A stretch of DNA of 64,000 nucleotides from Paraphaeosphaeria minitans (Eukaryota > Ascomycota > Dothideomycetes > Pleosporales > Didymosphaeriaceae). This document shows, in pieces, positions 47,958 through 59,150 of this stretch. The first letter of the stretch is position 1; every line of letters starts with the position of its first letter. The stretch is from positions 2,790,001-2,854,000 of the forward strand of contig WJXW01000002.1 in the NCBI GenBank assembly GCA_015832175.1, read 5' to 3'. The translations under genes were made by a program, and so were the position numbers. The notes below the pieces were generated by a model. The model was not told the origin of the DNA. It saw nothing but the letters and a program-made list of their open reading frames with translations, and searched no databases.

Positions 47958-48837
47958 GGTAATTATTTTGGAGGGCGACACGGAGAGGGGCACGACAAGG
48001 CCGAGGCAGCGGAGGGCCGAAGGTGGTCAGGCGCAAGCGAGGTACAGGGCGACACTGGTGTCCAGCGTGTGCGAGACAGGCGATGGCGATGGCGAACGGG
48101 AGACGGGGGACGGTGGACGGGGGACGGTGGGCACTGGGCACCGGGCACCGGGCACTGAGCGCAGGAGGAGGAGAGGAGGGAGGGGGGGCGGGAGGGAAGA
48201 AGGCCTGGGACGGCACAAGGCAAGCGGCAAGGAAAGTAGGCGCAAGCGGGAGGCGCGACCGACAAGAGATTCGAATGCGCAAGGAAGGGAAAAGAGAAAT
48301 AGGAAAGGGCGCAGGAAGACAAGGAAGCGACACCGACACCGAAGGACGATGATTCTTGGTCAGACTTGGTCCACTGTGGGGGTGAGGGAGGAGAAGAGGT
48401 CGGCGGAAGTGTGCGATTCTTTAGGGTGACAGCCAGCGCTAAACCCGTACGGCCCGCTGCAGCCTTGGGCCGTGTCATGGAAATACGAGGCCGTCGAGGA
48501 CACGGTGCATGCATGGCGGCATGGAATCTGGATGAACGGTTTGCTGTTGGGCCGGTGCCGGAGCGGACCGCCCACGGCTCGCTGACGGGAGCGAGTGCAA
48601 ACGTATGCGAAGGATGTGGCGAGTTGGGGAACGTTCTGTGCAGGCGTCGACGAGTCGCCGAGTGGTGCAGCAAACGCGAGGTGGCAGCCTTACGTGACGT
48701 GGGCGCGTGGGCGCGTGGGCGCGGTATTGAGGGCTCGAAGGGGGATGCTGATACACGGGAGCGCTTAGTTAGTTGGTGGCCGGCGCAGGTGTTGGGTGCG
48801 TGGTCCCTCGTTCCGTGGGCAGCGGTCCCTCGTTCGG

Positions 48838-49140
48838 TAGGTAGTGGGCGGGCAGTGGGCGGGCAGTGGGCGGGCAGTAGGCGGGCAGTAGGCGGGCAGT
48901 AGGCGGGCAGTGGGCGGGCAGTGGGCGGGCAGTGGGCGGGCAGTGGGCGGGCAGTAGGCGGGCAGTGGGCGGGCAGTGGGCGGGCAGTGGGCATGGTCCC
49001 TCGTTCAGCAGGTAGTGGGCGGGCAGTGGGTAGTGGGCAGTAGGTAGACAGTATCTAGGCAGTGCGCAGTAGGTAGACAGTATCTAGGCAGTGCGCAGTA
49101 GGTAGACAGTAGGCAGCGGGCAGTAGGTAGACAGTAGGCA
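48838..49140. repeat. minisatellite: GGGCGGGCAGT array followed by 29-bp repeats
   Basis: About 13 copies of an 11-bp unit GGGCGGGCAGT (with TAGGC variants) run from about 48845 to 48993. Then AGTAGGTAGACAGTATCTAG-type 29-bp units occur at about 49038-49140. A 12-bp motif GGTCCCTCGTTC occurs four times, at 48802, 48824, 48995 and 49144, bracketing the arrays. Confidence 0.9.
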
Positions 49141-49235
49141 ACCGGTCCCTCGTTCTGTGGCTTCCTGCACCCCCAACGTGTCAAGCCGCCGTGTCAAGCC
49201 GCCGTATTGAGCCGCCGTGGTCGAGTTGCGCGCGT

Positions 49236-49410
49236 CTTGTGGCCTGCCTGCCTGCCTGCCTGGCCCTGACTGCCCCGACTGCCTGGCCCTGACTGCCCCG
49301 ACTGCCTACCTGCCTACCTGCCTGCCTGCCTGCCTACCTACCTGCCTGCCTGCCTGCCTACCTGCCTGCCCGACTGTCCGCCTGCCCGACTGTCCGCCTG
49401 CCCCATCAGT
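49236..49410. repeat. CCTG/CCTA tetranucleotide repeat tract
   Basis: Runs of CCTG with CCTA interruptions, interleaved with CCCCGACTG and CCCTGACTG units, lie 80-250 bp upstream of the next start codon. Confidence 0.9.
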
Positions 49411-49492
49411 AGCAACACCACTGGCAGCGCCTGTCCTCGACATCACCCACCTGCCTGCCGCTCCGTCAGCAGCAACACTGCACCTCTCCACC

Positions 49493-50628
49493 ATGGCTGC
49501 TGCTGCGCCCGGCCCGCCGCATCCTCTCGACAACATGCAGGCCATGATGAACCTCGTAGTACGTCCCCGTGTCCCGCATGCTGCTCCCCAGAGCTCGCCC
49601 TGACGCGTCCGCAGCTCATCTCCAGCGGCCGCTACATGAAGACGCTGAAGCAGGCGCCCGCCGACTCGGCCAAGATGCAGTTCCAGTTCACGCGCACCGT
49701 ATCCGCCGGCAGCGAGCGCTTCCACGACGCCCTCGACGAGCTCGAAATTGAGATCCGCCACGCCCAGGCGGTCTTGCGCCGCGACCTCGCCCACATGCGC
49801 GCCCAGAGGAAGGAGAAGGAGGCTGCCGCTAAGCAGAAGAAAGCAGAGAAGGCGCGACTGGCGACCGAGTCCCAGACCATTCCACCACCCCCGAAAGAGA
49901 GGGTCGCACCGCCAACGTCGCCCGCGCCCGCGCCCATCAAAGTCGAACCCGCAGAGCCCGTCAAAGTCGAGCCTGCACCAGAAAAAGAGCCCGCGCCCAA
50001 GGCTGCTGCTCTTCCTGCTCCTCCTGCTCCTCTTCCTCTTCCTCCTCCTGCAGACGCAGATGTGTCCATGGAAAACACAGACAGCCTTGGCGGCATGCAA
50101 GAGAGCGAATTCGACTTCGACGCTGTGTTCGGCGATACCGCTATGGACACTTCAGGCGACCTGAACTTGGACGCCCGTGCGGACCTCGACTTCACCCTAG
50201 ATGAGCAGCCATCCGACGGGCTCCTGCGGGGCCTCGAAGACTTCACCAAAGACGATCCCGACGACACCGCAGCCCAGAACGATGCGTCGACTCTCGACCT
50301 TGATGACTTCAACATGACGGACATGCCCGATTTGAATGAAAGTGCGCCACCCCAGGAGCCCATCACGGCCACGGCCACGGCCACGACTACGAAGCAGGAG
50401 GATACTGTAGAACAGAAAGCCACAACTACGAAGCAGGAGGACACTGCAGACCAGCAAGCCACGACTACGAAGCAGGAGGATACTGCAGACCAGCAAGCCA
50501 CTACCAACGACGACCATAACCTCGACACCATGACTGTTGACAATCTTGACGACCTGTTCAACCTGGACGACTACGAGAACCCAGAAGCCACTCAGTTCGA
50601 CGACGCTTTCATTGGCTTCGACGACTAG
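49493..50628 (+). CDS. probable Mediator complex subunit 2-like protein
   Basis: 358 residues from exons 49493-49555 and 49615-50628; the 59-bp intron starts GTAGTA and ends CCGCAG. The N-terminal 90 residues are helical and conserved-looking: MNL|LISSGRYMKTLKQAP, FQFTRTVSAGSERFHDALDELEIEI, then AQAVLRRDL and a Lys/Glu/Ala-rich coiled coil (KEKEAAAKQKKAEKARL). The rest is Pro-rich and then strongly acidic, with three copies of a 13-residue unit (ATTTKQEDTADQQ, about residues 278-316) and several short Asp/Phe motifs ending FDDAFIGFDD, like activation-domain peptides. I assign Med2 by layout of the helical region and acidic tail; similarity is from memory. A nuclear acidic coactivator is the safe description. 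Confidence 0.6.
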
Positions 50629-51401
50629 ACCAAAACGCTTCGGCCCTTGGCCGCCTTCCCAACTCTCACACGGTAAACGTTTCGACATGTCGCCGTGGAC
50701 ATTTTGCCATTTTCCACTCTCTATCCTACTTGATCTGCAATTTCTGTACAACCATCTACCCCCAGGCGTTTTTGGCATCTTTGCGGGACCTGATACCCCA
50801 GCGAGCTGGACATGCTCTGCCATGTGATCAGCTCTTTGTAATTACGGTTGGATAATGCGATCCTGTCCTGCGTGCCTGCACCCCACAAACATGGTTTCTA
50901 TTCTACAAGACCATGCACGCCTATGTCGCTGACATCACGCGCGCAGCCACACCCACGATACAGTGTCCTACCTATTCCCCTTTGCAGCTGTATACCAACA
51001 CCCAACGTCTGCATCCACTCGGCCATTGTCCGGCACATTTCGCGTTGTCACAGTGGTCTTCTGCCAAACCAACCTGGAGATTGCCCCTCCTTTCACGACA
51101 AGCCTCAATCCAACCATGGTGTTCAAAGCGCCAGCGGCGCATTCATTCAATCATGGCCATCTACGTGAGTCCCCGGGTTCCTCCCTTTGCCGCATCTCAT
51201 CTCGCCATGTATAATACATTCATGCTTCGTTGCCTCATGCAGTGCCATGCCACGCATAACAGTTCATACCACGCTATTCAATGCCGTAAAACAAAACGCT
51301 TGGTCGGTTCACAATGTAGAACGTCAACCCATAACTACTAAACATAAACCACTAGTAGAAGAGCGGTTCAAAGCAAAAAGGGTATATCTGGAGAATCGTC
51401 A
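50629..51401. other. convergent intergenic region, no gene seen
   Basis: 3' flanks of the Mediator-like and Spt21-like genes. The overlapping 60-142-codon ORFs carry no domain. Confidence 0.6.
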
Positions 51402-54400
51402 TCAAACCGTGTTTAAGTCGTCAGGAGTAGAAACTGAAGCTGCTCCCGGCGTGTGTTGCACTGCATGAGCAGTCTCCATCTTGGCATCCATGGCTTTACA
51501 AGTCATCACTTCTTGCTTGACGTCGGACCCATAGATTTCTACCATGTCGGCGTTGATTATCGACGATGACTGCGCCGCGGCCGTCATGGCCTCATCCCTG
51601 AAAAGAGTTCGTTCAGTAGATTCCCCGACTGCTTCGTTTGGCTTCGGGCCAACAGGTACCCTAACCGCCTCAAGTGCAGGATCCACAGGTATGCTGAATT
51701 GCCTAACTGGTTCTGCCGTCCTGTCCTCGAACACGGAAGGGATTCGTTCAGTGGCTTCCTTGGCTGCTTCATGTGGATTTGGTCCAACCGGTACCGTAGC
51801 AGCCTCAAGTGCAGGATCCACGGGTATACTGGGCTGCCTGACTGGTTCCATCGGTTGCTGTCGCGGCTGCCAGGGTGCATTAACGCTGAATGCGGGCGTC
51901 CTCGGTTGCTCATCCTCGACAGGAGTGCACTCTTCCTCAAGACCAGCTCCCACGCATCGTCCGCAAGGGTGTCCACGATCGCAACCCTTCTTCTTTTCTT
52001 TGCATCGTCGACAAGGACGCTTTGGCCTTGCATCATATTCACCAGTCGCAGTAAATGGTGCACGGGTGAAGGGTGGAGGAACGAGGTCTGACCGGGTTTC
52101 TAAGGGTTTGATCGGTGCTGGTATAGCCGTGGGCGCAGCCGCTGGAACGATATCTGTTCGACTTTCCACAGACTCATTTGGTGCGGGTGTTGGCGTTTGG
52201 GCGAGCTTTGGAACCATTTCTGACTGTGGCTCAACAGGCACAGCTCGCTCCTGCACAATTGCTCTTGATGTCTGCTCTTCAGGATTCACATTCCCTACCA
52301 CCTCTTCGATCATCGAAGTGAAATCTAGGCTGATACCATTGATCGTGAGTATTTTCGGGGTAGCGGTGCCGCCCTGCGCATCGCTCTGCTGCTCATCAAT
52401 CGGCGCATCGGACATGGTTACGTCGTTCACGTCGAAGATGTTCTCACCACTCCATAAGCCAACTGTGCTCGTGTTCGGGTCCTCGAAGACGGAAAAATCA
52501 AGGTTCTTTGGCGGAGAGCTGCTGGGTACCGGTAAATCGCTAGACAGCGAGTCGTTCTGCAGGAAATCGCCAAAGTGCAGGACGCCACTACGGCCTGGTG
52601 TGAAAGTCGCGAAAGCGGACATATCGAAGTTTTGCGATGGGGACCCCGAAAGCATACTATCAGAGAGCAAGTCATTCAGTTGCCGGGTGAAGGGGGTTTC
52701 TGGTGCTATCGTCGCAGTTCTTCCGTTGCCTCTAGGGGTTCGAGAGGGCCTGGAAGGTGTTGTCAAACTTAGATCGACGTAACGCATTGGTGTGAGCGGG
52801 AAACGCTGGCGCGAACCAGGTGTGGGTGTCTTCAGAAGATCGTCCAGAGAAGAGTTCTTAGAAAGGGTGACCTGGGGCGAATCAAACAGGTGTGCCAAAT
52901 CATCATCTTCGGTGTCACCTGTTGGTGGACAATTCTCCTTATCCCCGTCCTCTATGGCGACATTCTGGTCATGCATTGGGGGTTTTGTTGTCTTCAATGA
53001 GTTCGATCGTGGGGACAAAGGGTTGGCCAAGTTGTCGGCGAGCGACTTCACTTCGCCAGGTCGACGAGGCGATGGAAAGAGTAGCCGGCGGGTAGGTCTG
53101 GGTGTTAGATCACCGTTCATATTGACAGGAAATTCATTGTTCCCACTGCGTACGCCAACGGGGCTAGACTGGAATGCTCGCTCAAGAGCAGCACGTGCTG
53201 TAGGCTCGTCAAGCCTCTCAGACCGTGTTTGCAAAACGGGTTGCACCTGGATATCAGTGGTGCCATCCAGCGCAGGAAGTGCTTCTGCCTCGTTTTGTAC
53301 ATCGACCATGCCGAGGTCGGACTCCGGCATGACTGCATCGGAAGTGAAAAGGTCGGTATCAACCTTGGTCTTCTTGATCCTTCTGAGCTTTTTCGTCTTG
53401 GCGGCACACAATTGTGCCCGATTCTTGCCCCATACTTCTTGTGGCCGCATCTCGCTCTTCTTCGATAACCACAATCCGCAAGGATTGCAGAGGGTGAGAG
53501 TCGTGAAGAGATCCGCCTCTGTCCCGTCAGGATTCAAGCCATTCTTGAATATGCGGTAATGAGGTGCTCCTTTGTGGTCAGCCGGGTTTAAGATTTCGTA
53601 TGCCACGATAGCGTGCCCTTCCGATGACAGTTTGATATTGCGAGGGGTCCCTTTCACTACTCTTGTGTGAGCTCGCCTCCATGCCGGAGTCTCGATCTGG
53701 CCACAATTGTTGCAGAAAGTGGGCAATTGGCCTTTGGTAATAGCTTGCTCCAACTTTTCCTCAATCCTTTCCGTTTGTCGTTTCGTTTGGCGGGTTGCAC
53801 CAGAGCCGCTTCGTGGTAGATTTGGCCTTGCCTCATCAGGGCCAGCAGCGTCGGACGTAGGCTCACCAGCCCATGTTTGCGATCTTACCAATCCTCGAGC
53901 TGCCTTGGGAGGAGGCTGAGGAAGACTCGGAGTCCCGATACGAAGACCTGGTTGTCGAATTGAGGATGATGCCGTGGTTGTATCTGCTGGCGGTGATGGA
54001 CCAGTCTGGGAATCACCAGAAGGACCAACCTCGCCGAGAAGCATGTCCGGGTTGGCTTGGGAAACCTCGATACTCTGTGATACACAATCGCTCGTTCCCA
54101 GATGATTCAAGAAATGGTTCAGTAAGTTGGGGTCTATCGGCAACAATTCCGGTTCATTCTTCTTCTTGCCGGGTCCTAGTCGACCAGGGCGTACTTCAGA
54201 AGTCGGAAGAAGGTTGCTGGGACCGGGGTGGATTTCGGACCAAGCACGTTTAGAAGAGTCTCTTTTCTTTCGCGTTCGCACCTCCGGGACCGCCGCAGCT
54301 GCACTGTTTTCGTACTCTTTTCTCCCTTCTTCATTGTGAGCACTTGTCATATCACTTGCGAAACCAGAATCATTGAGAGGCAACATGGGCAGTTCCGGAC

Positions 54401-55863
54401 TGGAGGGAGCGGATGACGCGGTGTGCTCAGGAAGCATAGGAGGCGAAGACGGCATGTTTGGGGGAGTGTCAGAAGGACTATCACCTTTGCCATCATCAGG
54501 AGACTCTATCGCGTTATCCGAGAAGATGCCGCTGTCATAAGGCGACACATAGGGACGCGTCTCTTCCATTGACGCATTCCGTAATAGGCTTGGAGCTGGA
54601 GCGCGAGATCCGATCGCAAGGGAACCAGCATGGCGTGGACGTGGTGTGGGCGCACGCGGTACTTGTTCGGCGGACACGGCAGTGCTAGCATTTAGGGGCA
54701 CTGGGCGGTGGAGGCGCACAGATGCTGCAGTGCTAGCAGTAACCCGCAGTGACTCGATATTGGGACCTAAAGCCGTCTTCTTTGGTCTCTTTGCTTTCGT
54801 CACTCGAGCCCTCTTCTTGGGTGGACCCTCTTCTGTCTGTTCTGGAATAGGCTCGGGAGCGGACGTCCAGTACGGCGAATGTGCGGCGAACTCGCTGTGG
54901 AAGGATGCTTGAGAAGCGGGACGATATTCTGGGTGGGGTGGGTACGCTGAAACTGTGCTCATGGCGGGACTGGACGCTCGTGTGTCGTGCACGCCGAAAG
55001 ACAGGCGATGATGGCTTCGGAATGAGTTGTTCCTTATCAACTCATTGAAAGATTCGATCGCGTTCGTGGACATGCTGTCTGCCATTGGTTGGGCGCTCAG
55101 TTGTACGGGCTGGGCCAGTTGACCGATGGCCGGGTTCGCTTTGAGAAACTCGGCCCACTCCTTGTAGTCCATTCCTTCGGGCATGATCTGGCTCAAGCTG
55201 TGATATCGTTCCATGTTTTCCACGTACTCGCTTTGCATGCAGGTCGGAACAGGGACGAGCTTGAGCTTGACTTCCAGCGTCTCCTTGACACCATTTGAAA
55301 AAAGGCCCAGGATGTTCTTGCAAACGCGACCGGTCACCATGGTCTTTGATTCCTCGGCTGGGGCATTGGGAGTTTTGGAGGCAGATGCAAGAATCCATGA
55401 TAGCATGCCTTGCCCAACAAGGGGCGTTTCGTATTCGGAAAAGTCGTACGCGTAAACGGTGAAATCATGGCCGAGCCTGGCAACAAGTTCCGGACTGAAG
55501 GCGGAGTGTGAGCCTCTGTCCGGCTGTACATGTTCGATCTGAATGACCTACCTGGCTGACACGATGGCCTGGACGCATGTCTTGAGCTCTATGACGCCGA
55601 TTTCAGTCGTCTCGTCCAAGGACACGGTCGGGATGCTCAGCGCGTTGGGCAAGCGAGCGAGGCAATTTGATTTGTTCTGGTCGTCAAATGTGTAAAGTAC
55701 CTTGACTGCAGGCGGGTCAGTTGCACGCTACCACACGGTTGCCTGGTCGGTGGAGCTTGCCTCGCATCAGCCGTTGCGGGATGTCGGTCGTGCCTTCCAT
55801 GTCGGTGTCGGCGGCAGCTTGCTGAGCGGCAGCACCCTCAACACCTGGAGAAGGTGTCGACAT
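51402..55863 (-). CDS. Spt21/Ams2-like regulator with GATA-like finger and C-terminal Zn2Cys6 cluster
   Basis: 1,449 residues from exons 55863-55761, 55705-55552 and 55494-51402. Intron 1 (55706-55760, 55 bp) is a GC-AG intron (G|GCAAGC...CTGCAG); joining it gives MRVKVLYTFDDQNKSN. Intron 2 is 55495-55551. Residues about 35-165 match the Spt21/Ams2 N-terminal domain (ARLPNALSIPTVSLDE, ELVARLGHDFTVYAYDFSEYETPLVG). A GATA-like finger with a long loop, CNNCGQIETPAWRR...CNPCGLWL, spans about 678-760. Long disordered Ser/Pro-rich regions follow, with KEN/basic patches. Near the C-terminus (about 1245-1275) is CRRCKEKKKGC...CGRCVGAGLEEEC, a Zn2Cys6 spacing, and then two 45-residue repeats (SIPVDPALEA). 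Spt21 and Ams2 control histone-gene transcription. Confidence 0.85.
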
Positions 55864-56560
55864 GGCTGCCGACGCGAGGAACGATGATCCAGAGCAGGTG
55901 CGGTGGGCGAAGAGTAGTCGGAGAGGCGGAGACGTCGAGATGTCGTGGTAGGTGGTCAGTGTTGGCGTGAATCGCAATCGGCTCGGCGTGGCTGGCAAGC
56001 ACTGCCATGGGTCGCGAAGACGCGTTGTTGAACGCACTGCGCAAAAAAAATGGTGGTCACGACCGTTAGATGGCGACCAAGTTCAAAATAAAGCTTCCGT
56101 CCAGCCGATTCCGGGTCCCAACGACCCAGTTGCACGAAGAGGGGAGAAACAGCGTGTCATATAAGCGCCTGAGCGCGCGATGTGAGGTGCAATGGTGGTG
56201 AGCTTGGACACTTTGGACATGGGGAACTCGTCCTCTTGCTCTGAACGCGTTGATTGGCTCGGCGGATGCTCGCGCCAAGCTGCCCGCCCAAATGTTCCCA
56301 CTTGTGCAAACCTCCGTCCATCGCCTGATAGACTTTGTCCTCCTTCATTGCCGTTGCTGTGGTGTCGCCCGCTCAAATCTCTCACCGAGTCAATTTTCGT
56401 TGGCCCGTGCCTCGCCTTAACTCGGATATCCTCCCTCTCCGGCACCGTTTCCGCACGCAATTGTCCTAGGCAGCACTGCGACACGTGCAGCAGGATCAAA
56501 AACGTCGACGCCGCAACTTCACTTCGACCCCTCATCCCCAGGAACATCCACCTACGCAAA
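55864..56560. promoter_or_regulatory. shared divergent upstream region of the Spt21-like and Sm D2 genes
   Basis: 697 bp separate the two start codons on opposite strands. ORFs in this interval overlap in all frames and show no domains. I could not define promoter elements. Confidence 0.55.
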
Positions 56561-57019
56561 ATGGTGGACGCAAAGCTTCAGTATGGGATCTAGTGTGCCT
56601 CCGAATACGATCAAAGCTAACAATGTGCAGGGAGCTCATCTCCAAGCCGCGCGCCGAGTTGACGTACGTGTCGCATCCGCCTCCATGCCCGCTGTGTTTG
56701 CGCTAACCTTGCTTGCAGCGAGTATGAAGTCGCCCAAGTCGAGGAGCACGAGCTCACCACCGGCCCTCTCTCCATCCTGCAGACCGCTGTCCGCACGCGC
56801 ACCCAAGTCCTCATCTCCTGCCGCAACAACCGCAAGCTGCTCGCCCGCGTAAAGGCTTTCGACCGTCACTGCAACATGGTACTGGAGAACGCAAAAGAGA
56901 TGTGGACAGAAACACCCCGGTTGGCAAATGGACAGCTCGGTCGCAAGGTCAACAAAGACCGCTTCATCAGCAAGATGTTCTTGCGCGGCGACTCAGTCAT
57001 TCTTGTTTTGCTCAGTTAA
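56561..57019 (+). CDS. SMD2: small nuclear ribonucleoprotein Sm D2
   Basis: 117 residues from exons 56561-56580, 56631-56663 and 56719-57019, with introns of 50 bp (GTATGG...GTGCAG) and 55 bp (GTACGT...TTGCAG). The spliced product begins [17 protein letters not shown]. It then has the D2-specific [18 protein letters not shown], the Sm1 motif ([33 protein letters not shown]) and Sm2 ([11 protein letters not shown]). Sm D2 is one of seven proteins forming the ring on spliceosomal U snRNAs. Length matches the family (about 118). The first coding exon is only 20 bp. It ends 132 bp from the convergent dihydroxyacetone kinase gene. Confidence 0.97.
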
Positions 57020-57151
57020 GATACCAGTGGACGTCGCTTGGCGTCACGATGGGATTCTATTACGACAGGAAGGAGCTTTGGTCCTAAAAATACAAGACAG
57101 CCGCACGGTCGACAATGCATCATACGGTTCTTCACGGTTCTTCACGGTTTT

Positions 57152-59150
57152 TCACTTCTTCAACCCCTCATTGAGGCCCAGTAACAGCTCCGCAAGACCG
57201 TGCGCACCGGGATCTGGCACGTTCTCCCAGCCCTCGCCGCCGACGTATACCGTTCGTCCAAGACTGGCTTTCATCCCTTTCGTACCTTGCGCTCCCTGGT
57301 CCGCCGCTTTGGCAGCTGAATCTACATTTCCTGTTTTCGAGAGTGTGTCCACGAACGGATAAAGCGCATCTATCAGTGTTCGGTCTCCTGGTTTAGCAGG
57401 CGTGTATTTTCCCAATGCCTGCAAGGAGGACTCAAGTGCTCTTGCCCAGATCTGAGGCGTGATGGGTGCTGGCGACGAGGGCGAATTTTGTCGCAGGCCA
57501 TGGGCAAGCGCGTTCAAAAAGATGGCGTAGATGGCACCCGAAGTCCCGTCCATGGCCAATTCGACAACCTGAATAACGTGTTGCAAGAAAATTAGAGGAT
57601 CCTCAGTCTGCTTTGCCTGTTCCAACATATGCAAAATGGCTGTTTTCAGTCAGTGACGAAATGTGAGGGGGCCCGAAACGACGCACCTTCAGCGCCTCTT
57701 TTCAATCCTATTCCGCAATCTCCATCTCCGACAATAGTGTCGTAATTTGTGACGTCTGGCTCTGCGGCAATGAGCCTCTGCAAGGCAGTGGTCAATGCCG
57801 ACTTCGTCAAGCTATAATTCACTGACACAATGTTAGTTCGTCTTTGATTGCTCATGGAAATGTGCTCACATCGCAGATTACTTGGCTCCACTTCCTCCTC
57901 GTCGGAGCCTCGCCTTGCCTTCGCTAAATCGGCACCTTTCGCCCATGCGTCGCCGGTTATCGCAGCAGCCCAGCCAGTAGCCTCCGCGGGTGCATCGAGC
58001 AACTTGACCATTGACTTTTCACCATCCAATCCGGTGTCCGTGACCTTGAGCAGACTGATGCTGAAGCCTAGGCCATTCAGACTCGTCATGTACGTTCCTG
58101 ACAGGATCCGCACAGGCTTGATTTTCCAGTCATCCGCCAGCTGCTCCACCACTTCATTAGTAATACCTCCTAATTCTAGCACGCTCACCCCACCCAGATT
58201 GTTGACTAGCAGGACGACTTCATCCTTGTCAGAGATGTCCAAAAAATTTCGGTCTTTGTCCGACTTGGCCAAACAGTACGACAACATGGTCTTCACCAGT
58301 TCTGGCAGATCAGTTGTCCTCCGCTCGGACCCTGGCTCGTTGTGAATGCCCATCCCGATCTCGATCTCCGACTCTTCCAGCTCATCTTCCCCGCCATCCG
58401 TCTTGCGCCCAGGGACGTGGACGTGCGACAAAGACGAACCAATCGAGACGATGTTATCGGCCGTCAACTGCGCTATCCGCGACACGTCTTTCAAACTGGC
58501 GCTGCAACGGGTGTTAGTGAACGAACCCATCTCTCCGTACCTGCGCACTCACCCCTTCGCGGCCAACGCCCCAGCAATCTTCTGAACCAGACACGTTCCC
58601 GCAATCCCTCTTCTGCCAACCTTCCCGCCCCTATGCCGTCCCACGCCCACATCGTCCCCTACAACCACCATATCGACCTCCACACCCCTACTCCGCGCCT
58701 TCTCTACCGCCATGCCAAAATTCAGCACATCCCCCGTATAATTCATCACCACCACCAAAACACCCTTGCTCTTGTCGACGCGATGCAGAATGCATCTCCG
58801 GACCTGTTCCGCGCTTGGCGACGCGAAGATGGTGCCGGCGACTGCGCCGGAGAGGAGTCCGGCGCCGACGAATGAGGAGAAGGACGGCTCGTGGCCGGAG
58901 CCGCCGCCGCTAACAATAGAGACCTGCGGCGTGGAGGGCACATGGTAGGCGATTTTGTTGGCGAGGTCGACGGTTACGGAGGGGTTTGTGTGGGTGAGCG
59001 CAAGGAGGGCTGTGTTGACGAGGTGCGTCGGATCATTGATGAAGTGTTTTGCTGTGTACAAGTTGGTCAGTCAGTCGATCAATCAATTGGCAATTTGTCA
59101 ACGAGAAGAATGTATCGTATGAACTGTGGCTGGGTACACTCACATGACAT
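57152..59150 (-). CDS. DAK1: dihydroxyacetone kinase (DhaK-DhaL fusion, ATP-dependent)
   Basis: 586 residues from five exons: 59150-59144, 59051-58553, 58501-57870, 57821-57688 and 57640-57152. The first coding exon is 7 bp (ATGTCAT), giving MSSKHFINDPTHLV. The DhaK part has VSIVSGGGSGHEP, GAGLLSGAVAG, NYTGDVLNFGMA and GSSLSHVHVPGR (with the substrate-binding His). The DhaL part has YDTIVGDGDCGIGLKRGAE (Mg-ATP aspartates) and DGTSGAIYAIFLNALA. It phosphorylates dihydroxyacetone to DHAP, linking glycerol or methanol-type carbon to glycolysis and detoxifying dihydroxyacetone. Length matches yeast Dak1/2 (about 584). Intron 3 (57822-57869, 48 bp) is stop-free and in frame but contains a good ACTAAC branch site. 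Confidence 0.95.

Larger units (their letters stand above)
47958..49492. promoter_or_regulatory. divergent upstream region of Pub1-like and Mediator-like genes, repeat-rich
   Basis: The two genes point away from each other across 1.5 kb. The Pub1 side (47958-48360) is a purine-rich leader with GGGGACGGTGG repeats. The middle holds a minisatellite and the Mediator side a CCTG-rich tract. Long ORFs here (up to 343 codons, Pro/Ala/His-repetitive) merely translate the repeats. No core promoter element was identified. Confidence 0.5.

Noticed and set aside
47963..48994. 343-codon Pro/Ala/His-rich minus-strand ORF
   Set aside because: It is a translation of the minisatellite and GC-rich leader; repeats without stops give long spurious frames.
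48802..49155. Minisatellite as a CRISPR array
   Set aside because: Units are 11 or 29 bp with no unique spacers, and the genome is eukaryotic.
49632..50561. 309-codon minus-strand ORF
   Set aside because: It is an antisense shadow of the Mediator-like gene, whose Asp/Glu/Gln codons read without stops on the other strand.
51544..52782. 412-codon plus-strand ORF
   Set aside because: It is an antisense shadow of the Spt21-like gene, which has splice-consistent exons and domains.
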